A model generated the notes under the pieces. That model worked only from the letters and a program-made list of their open reading frames with translations, was not told the origin of the DNA and did no database searches. Below are positions 60,275 to 64,000 of a DNA stretch of 64,000 nt, piece by piece. Position 1 is the stretch's first letter; every line of letters begins with the position of its first letter. Origin of the DNA: Chryseobacterium soldanellicola (GTDB lineage: Bacteria; Bacteroidota; Bacteroidia; Flavobacteriales; Weeksellaceae); contig NZ_FNKL01000001.1 of the NCBI RefSeq assembly GCF_900100115.1, positions 372,001 through 436,000 on the forward strand, written 5' to 3'. A program made the position numbers and the translations under genes.

Positions 60275-60901
60275 TTATTTCTTTTTTACAGGTGTTCTGT
60301 TTTCGTTATCCAACTTTTCTGTTGAAATTTTAAACTGAATATCCATTTCGTTTTTGATGAAATAATCTTTTAATGAAGACTGATAGAATACTTTAAAATC
60401 TCTTCTGTTTAGAGAGAATTTCGCAGACTCAATTACTACCGTAAACTGCGTTACATAGACGTTTGCCGGGAAAGTAATCGTTTTTCTTACGCCTTTGATC
60501 GTGACATCACCATACACGGTAGAATTGTATTCGCTGTTTGCCAGAGGAATAATTTTAGTTAAATGAAATTTTGCAAGCGGAAATTTTTTAACATCAAAGA
60601 AATTAGGACCTTTAAGATCATTCGTTAATTTGATCTGATCTTCTTCCGAAACATCACCTGCCATTAAGCTTCTCATATCAATGACAAACTCACCATCAAC
60701 CAATACGGTATGATCAAAATTGAACTTTCCACTTTTCAATTTTATCGTTCCTGAATGCGATGAAGCAACCGTTTTTACAACTTTATATCCCCACCATCTG
60801 ATCTCTGATGAAGTAACTTTTACCACTTTATCCCCTTTCTTCTGGGCAAAAACAAATGATATGCTTACACACATCATAGCAAACAATAGTAATCTTTTCA
60901 T
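60275..60901 (-). CDS. YceI family exported protein
   Basis: A 208-residue YceI-fold lipocalin-like barrel. A signal peptide covers about 1-19 (ending VFAQ). The mature protein has SSEIRWWGYKVVKTVASSHSGTIKLKSGKF near residues 33-62 and VTIKGVRKTITFPANVY near 147-163. YceI proteins bind isoprenoid-type lipids; the role here is unproven. It is a paralogue of the YceI gene 79 bases upstream, from which it is separated by a terminator. TATTTTTG (60930-60923, minus strand) could be its -7. Confidence 0.85.
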   Translation of the reverse strand: MKRLLLFAMMCVSISFVFAQKKGDKVVKVTSSEIRWWGYKVVKTVASSHSGTIKLKSGKFNFDHTVLVDGEFVIDMRSLMAGDVSEEDQIKLTNDLKGPNFFDVKKFPLAKFHLTKIIPLANSEYNSTVYGDVTIKGVRKTITFPANVYVTQFTVVIESAKFSLNRRDFKVFYQSSLKDYFIKNEMDIQFKISTEKLDNENRTPVKKK

Positions 60902-60933
60902 TCTTTTTTATTTACAATTCAACAAAAATAAAA

Positions 60934-60958
60934 AAAAGTGTAGAACTTCTACACTTTT
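60934..60958 (-). terminator. Terminator of the upstream YceI gene
   Basis: A perfect 10-bp stem (AAAAGTGTAG, 60934-60943, with 60949-60958) and 5-base loop. The A-run to the left is the T-tail on the minus strand. Confidence 0.75.
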
Positions 60959-60979
60959 AACAATCTTTTTTTGATTAAA

Positions 60980-61546
60980 TTATTTAGCAGTCACTTTTAC
61001 AAGCATATCGATGTCATCTTTCACAAAAACATCCTGCATTGTAGACTTATAAGCAACGTCGAATTTCTGTCTGTCGATCGTGAATTTGTTTGATACCAAA
61101 CTTACCACTCCTTTGCTGTAAGAAATTTTAGCAGGGAAAGAAATTGCTTCAGTTTTTCCTTTAACTGTAAGATTTCCTGTTACTAAGCTGCTGTAGATTT
61201 TATCATTATTTTTCTTAACACCTGTAATTTTGAAAGTAGCAGTAGGAAATTTTTCAACTTCGAAGAAATCTCCGTTTTTAAGATGACCGTTTAATTTAGT
61301 CTGATATTCCCCTGTAAGGTCAGTTGAAGTGATCGTAGTCATATCTAAAACAAAAGTACCTCCAACCAATTGGTTTCCTTTCATTACCATATCCCCGGAT
61401 TTTACTTTTACAGTACCATCATGAGAGCTTGCCTCAGATTTTGCCACTTTGTATCCCCACCAGTGAACGTCCGATGCTACCACTTTTTTAGACTGTCCGA
61501 AAGCTAAACCGCTAGCTACAACTGCTAATAAAAATATTTTTTTCAT
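60980..61546 (-). CDS. YceI family exported protein (paralogue)
   Basis: A second YceI protein, 188 residues from ATG at 61546. The signal peptide ends at AFGQ. It has SDVHWWGYKVAKSEASSHDGTVKV and LTVKGKTEAISFPAKI. The reading frame extends upstream to 61663, but the extra 39 residues are not signal-like and would precede a perfect signal peptide, so ATG at 61546 is chosen. Similar to the downstream gene along the full length, pointing to duplication. A TACATTTG motif (61592-61585, minus strand) lies upstream. Confidence 0.85.
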   Translation of the reverse strand: MKKIFLLAVVASGLAFGQSKKVVASDVHWWGYKVAKSEASSHDGTVKVKSGDMVMKGNQLVGGTFVLDMTTITSTDLTGEYQTKLNGHLKNGDFFEVEKFPTATFKITGVKKNNDKIYSSLVTGNLTVKGKTEAISFPAKISYSKGVVSLVSNKFTIDRQKFDVAYKSTMQDVFVKDDIDMLVKVTAK

Positions 61547-61663
61547 TTTAAATAAGTTATTTACTTGTTTGTTATTTACTGATGCAAATGTAGTCATCTC
61601 GTTTGATAGATTTCGTTGATGTACATCAATAAAACAATTATTTTTATAAATAATCTTGGGCAT

Positions 61664-61695
61664 AAAAAACTCCGAATTTCTTCGGAGCTTTTTTT
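61664..61695 (-). terminator. Terminator of glk
   Basis: A perfect 7-bp stem (CTCCGAA, 61670-61676, with 61681-61687), TTTC loop and flanking A/T-runs. Confidence 0.8.
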
Positions 61696-62749
61696 ATTCT
61701 TGATAATAAGCAGTATAGAGTGCTACACCATTTAATCCCGTACTATCTGTCCTGATGAGATAGATTGGGGTATTTCTCAGCATATCTTCCATTTTATCGC
61801 TTATCTTATACTTTTCGTAAAACTTATCTTTATTAATATAAGCTCTCATCATCTGAGGAATATCTCCTGAAATCAATAAACCTCCTGTTGCCTTAAGCTT
61901 CAAAGTAAGGTTATTTGCCTCTCTTGCCAAAAATTCAAGGAAAGTATCCAAAGCTATCTTACAGATCAGCACATCGTCTTCTACAGCAGCTCTGTAAAGT
62001 TCCTGTGCGAAGTTTCCGTTGGCATTTGAGAAACGTTCTGCCAGCCATTCCGGCTCCGGATGTCTTTTTACGTCTCTTAAAAATCTATAGATATTGAATA
62101 ATCCTGTTTTTGAAAGTACATTTTCCCAGCTTACAATTCCGTAAATGTTGTTTAAGAATTGATAAAACTCAACCTCAACATTTGTTCTTGGTGAGAATTC
62201 TGAGTGTCCTCCTTCCGTTGCGAAAGGTCTAAGGAATTTACCGTCAAAGAAATATCCTGCTTCTCCCAAACCATTTCCAGGCGCAAGGATGGCTACATTT
62301 CCTTTTTCAAGATGGCCGCTTGTATAGATCGGATCAAGATCGCTGTCTTCCAGCAATCCCATTCCGTAGGCAGAGGCTTCAAGGTCATTAAGCATTTCTA
62401 CTCTTTCAAACCCAAAATCTCTTTTGAAATCTTCTACATCAAGATTCCAGCCAAGTCTTGCGGGATTACTTTTCCCTTGAAGAACCGGTCCCGGAACTGC
62501 CATTCCCAAACGTTTCACATTCTCAATCTGATTTTCGTCGATAAATTTTTTCAACATCTCAGAAAAAGAAGAATGCTCTTTGGTAGGATAATTTTTTTGT
62601 ACTTTTATTTCAAGACCACCATTTCCGGATATAAAATATGCCAGAGTGGAAATATCTTCACGAAGGTTTGCCCCGATGATAGAAACATTGTCATTATTAC
62701 CGTTCTTCACTCCCGGTAAATAAAGCGGAAATTTTGGATTTAAGTTCAT
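61694..62749 (-). CDS. glk: Glucokinase (ROK-independent Glk type)
   Basis: Phosphorylates glucose with ATP at the entry of glycolysis. From ATG at 62749 it has 351 residues, close to E. coli Glk (321). Features: N-terminal ATP-binding IIGANLREDIS, sugar-binding NDLEASAYGMG, ILAPGNGLGEAGYF and ATEGGHSEFSPR. The glucose-binding Asn, Glu and His are present. A frame extends to 62818, but the added 23 residues are basic and hydrophobic and atypical. TATATTTG (62772-62765, minus strand) is a candidate -7. tpiA is in the same window but not linked. Confidence 0.92.
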   Translation of the reverse strand: MNLNPKFPLYLPGVKNGNNDNVSIIGANLREDISTLAYFISGNGGLEIKVQKNYPTKEHSSFSEMLKKFIDENQIENVKRLGMAVPGPVLQGKSNPARLGWNLDVEDFKRDFGFERVEMLNDLEASAYGMGLLEDSDLDPIYTSGHLEKGNVAILAPGNGLGEAGYFFDGKFLRPFATEGGHSEFSPRTNVEVEFYQFLNNIYGIVSWENVLSKTGLFNIYRFLRDVKRHPEPEWLAERFSNANGNFAQELYRAAVEDDVLICKIALDTFLEFLAREANNLTLKLKATGGLLISGDIPQMMRAYINKDKFYEKYKISDKMEDMLRNTPIYLIRTDSTGLNGVALYTAYYQE

Positions 62750-62806
62750 AATCGCAAATTTTATCAAATATAATAATTGTTTTCGGAAATTATACAGGGA
62801 AAGAAA

Positions 62807-62834
62807 AAACCTTTTCACTTTTTTGAAAAGGTTT
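62807..62834 (-). terminator. Terminator of the outer-membrane barrel gene
   Basis: A perfect 11-bp stem (AAACCTTTTCA, 62807-62817, with 62824-62834) and 6-base loop, with a T-tail on the minus strand. Confidence 0.8.
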
Positions 62835-62862
62835 GGCTAATAATTGTTTATATTAAATTTAA

Positions 62863-63426
62863 CTACTTCCCTAATGGAATATTGTAAGAGAATCCGACAC
62901 CAATGTTCCCCACATTGTAGTCCTGATTTGGCAAATCACCTTTATCTCCTACGAATACTTTCTGATACTGCACAAAGAAATTCCAGTCTCTGTTGTGATA
63001 TCCGATTTCCGGCTTGATGTAGAAACCGCCGTCCGGTCTGTCAACCGTGCTGTTGGCAGCTACTTTATCATCACCCACAAGAAAACCATATCCTAAGTCA
63101 GTCCCGAAATAAAAACCGGTCTGTTTTGGATAAATTCTGATCAAAGCACCTACAGGAACCACTCCAACGTCATTATTATCATATCCGTTGGCACTTTTCC
63201 CGAAGTAATGAGTGTAACCAGTCGCAATACCTAGCCCAAATCCGGGTGTGATAAGGTTTTGATACGCAACATCTACACCAACCGAAGCAGAAACGTTATC
63301 CGAAGGAACCGCCAAACCAGCATTTGCCCCCACCTTAATCATATTGTTCATCTGTGCACTTTGAGCGCTCACTACGCCTGCCGTTAAAATTCCGGCCAGC
63401 AAGATTGCTTGTTTAAACATTTTCAT
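62863..63426 (-). CDS. Outer-membrane beta-barrel protein
   Basis: A 187-residue OmpA-N/Omp_b-brl-like barrel. A signal peptide ends at VSAQ (about residue 22). Eight amphipathic strands with many aromatic ends, such as GIATGYTHYFG and FYFGTDLGYGF, finish in GFSYNIPLGK. No peptidoglycan-binding domain is present. The function is unknown, probably structural. Start could be Met1 or Met3. It is transcribed alone and followed by a terminator. The 284-base gap to the next gene contains AT-rich sequence and ATTAGAAGTTAG words only. Confidence 0.82.
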   Translation of the reverse strand: MKMFKQAILLAGILTAGVVSAQSAQMNNMIKVGANAGLAVPSDNVSASVGVDVAYQNLITPGFGLGIATGYTHYFGKSANGYDNNDVGVVPVGALIRIYPKQTGFYFGTDLGYGFLVGDDKVAANSTVDRPDGGFYIKPEIGYHNRDWNFFVQYQKVFVGDKGDLPNQDYNVGNIGVGFSYNIPLGK

Positions 63427-63710
63427 AACTCTGATTTTTAAATTTTACTATGTGATTAGATGTAAAAATCATGCCAACAAAGGCTATTTCTCTCATTTTA
63501 ACATTCATAATATTCACAAAATAATGAATATCAATTAATTAAATTAACTTCAATTTTAAATGTCTGTTTAAAAAATAAGAGTCTAGATTTTTAGATATTA
63601 GAAGTTAGATATTTACTAAAGACCATCTATCAACGGCAATATTAATAATTGTTAATCCGTTTTAATTTTAACCTTCTTTCCTAATTTGCATCAAAAATAA
63701 AAATTCGGGT

Positions 63711-64000
63711 ATGATGAATTCTTCATTGATAAATAATAAGCATCTCCTTTGGCGGGCGGGTTTCGGGCCGGGAATCAACCAATTTGCAGATCTGGAAAAT
63801 AGAGACAAAAAAGCTTTACTTAATGAATTATTTAAAGAAGAACCCTTTGTGGAAGTCAATTATGACACTCCGGATGTCGAAACCATTGATTATATGAATG
63901 ACAAAAGCCCGGCAGAAAAGCGAAAGGAAATCCAAAAGATCAACAGAGATCAAAATAATGAATTAAACCTTAATTTTCTCGACAGAATGGTTAACAGCAA
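63711..64000 (+). CDS. DUF1800 family protein, 3' end outside window
   Basis: The first 96 codons of a rightward gene that runs off the window. The start MMNSSLINNKHLLWRAGFGPGINQ contains the HLLWRAGFGP signature of DUF1800, whose members are usually 450-600 residues and precede a DUF1501 gene. The function is unknown; family members are exported or cytoplasmic and often act with DUF1501 partners. A TAATTTGC sequence at about 63682 is an imperfect -7. The opposite-strand frame here is a shadow. Confidence 0.75.
   Translation, partial: MMNSSLINNKHLLWRAGFGPGINQFADLENRDKKALLNELFKEEPFVEVNYDTPDVETIDYMNDKSPAEKRKEIQKINRDQNNELNLNFLDRMVNS

Noticed and set aside
63668..63859. Minus-strand frame at the right edge
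   Set aside because: It is antisense to the DUF1800 start (HLLWRAGFGP), which is the better explanation for the region.

Overview
The window reads as an ordinary chromosomal stretch of a low-GC Bacteroidota bacterium, most likely Chryseobacterium or a close relative in the Weeksellaceae. The reasons are the AT-rich composition, TAnnTTTG-type -7 promoter motifs with a TTG -33 element, a type-IX-secretion C-terminal sorting domain on an exported protease, DUF5686, BT_3928 and OmpP1/FadL-type envelope proteins, and zinc-less DnaG. I see no rRNA, tRNA, CRISPR array, prophage, integrase or transposase. The genes are a mix of housekeeping and envelope functions, and no large accessory island is visible.

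Layout. 0-8.4 kb: the 3' part of a bestrophin gene, a glycosyltransferase, an RNA methyltransferase, a ZIP transporter, an OmpP1/FadL-like porin and a Gly/Trp/Tyr-rich lipoprotein. 8.5-15.2 kb: proS, a DUF937-OmpA fusion, mntH, grpE and dnaJ. 15.3-24 kb: DUF808, a repeat-containing exported protein, an esterase, DedA, prfB, a FAD oxidoreductase and an AAA ATPase. 24-28.5 kb: a two-gene ABC exporter, then a leftward operon of ECF sigma factor, zinc-type anti-sigma, DUF417 and MsrA-MsrB. 29-36 kb: alaS, a lipoprotein pair and DUF5686. 36-45 kb: folP, DUF1599, BT_3928 family, TerB-like, tpiA, a phytase-like esterase, clpP and dnaG. 45-54 kb: a secreted metallopeptidase, tsaE, ald, a LytS/LytTR two-component pair and a CPA2 antiporter. 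54-64 kb: tyrA, sdaA, amt, a hydrolase, two YceI proteins, glk, an OmpA-like barrel and the start of a DUF1800 gene.

The strongest regulatory observation is upstream of tyrA. A short reading frame with three consecutive Tyr codons is followed by a rho-independent terminator, and an alternative pairing partner overlaps the leader stop codon. This is the layout of ribosome-mediated attenuation. A second candidate system is the sigma/anti-sigma/DUF417/MsrAB operon, which looks like a self-contained response to oxidative or reactive-chlorine damage.

Intergenic regions are unusually rich in dispersed structured repeats. They include a nested inverted-repeat element of about 290-400 bp with conserved ends (two near-complete copies and one truncated), REP-like 19-27 bp inverted repeats, AATTGAC/GTGAATT-rich small elements with perfect terminal inverted repeats, and CTCTCAAA-type repeats, one of which supplies the first codons of folP. 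Intergenic stretches with nothing recognisable are stated as such. All calls rest on reading the sequence; no database search was possible.
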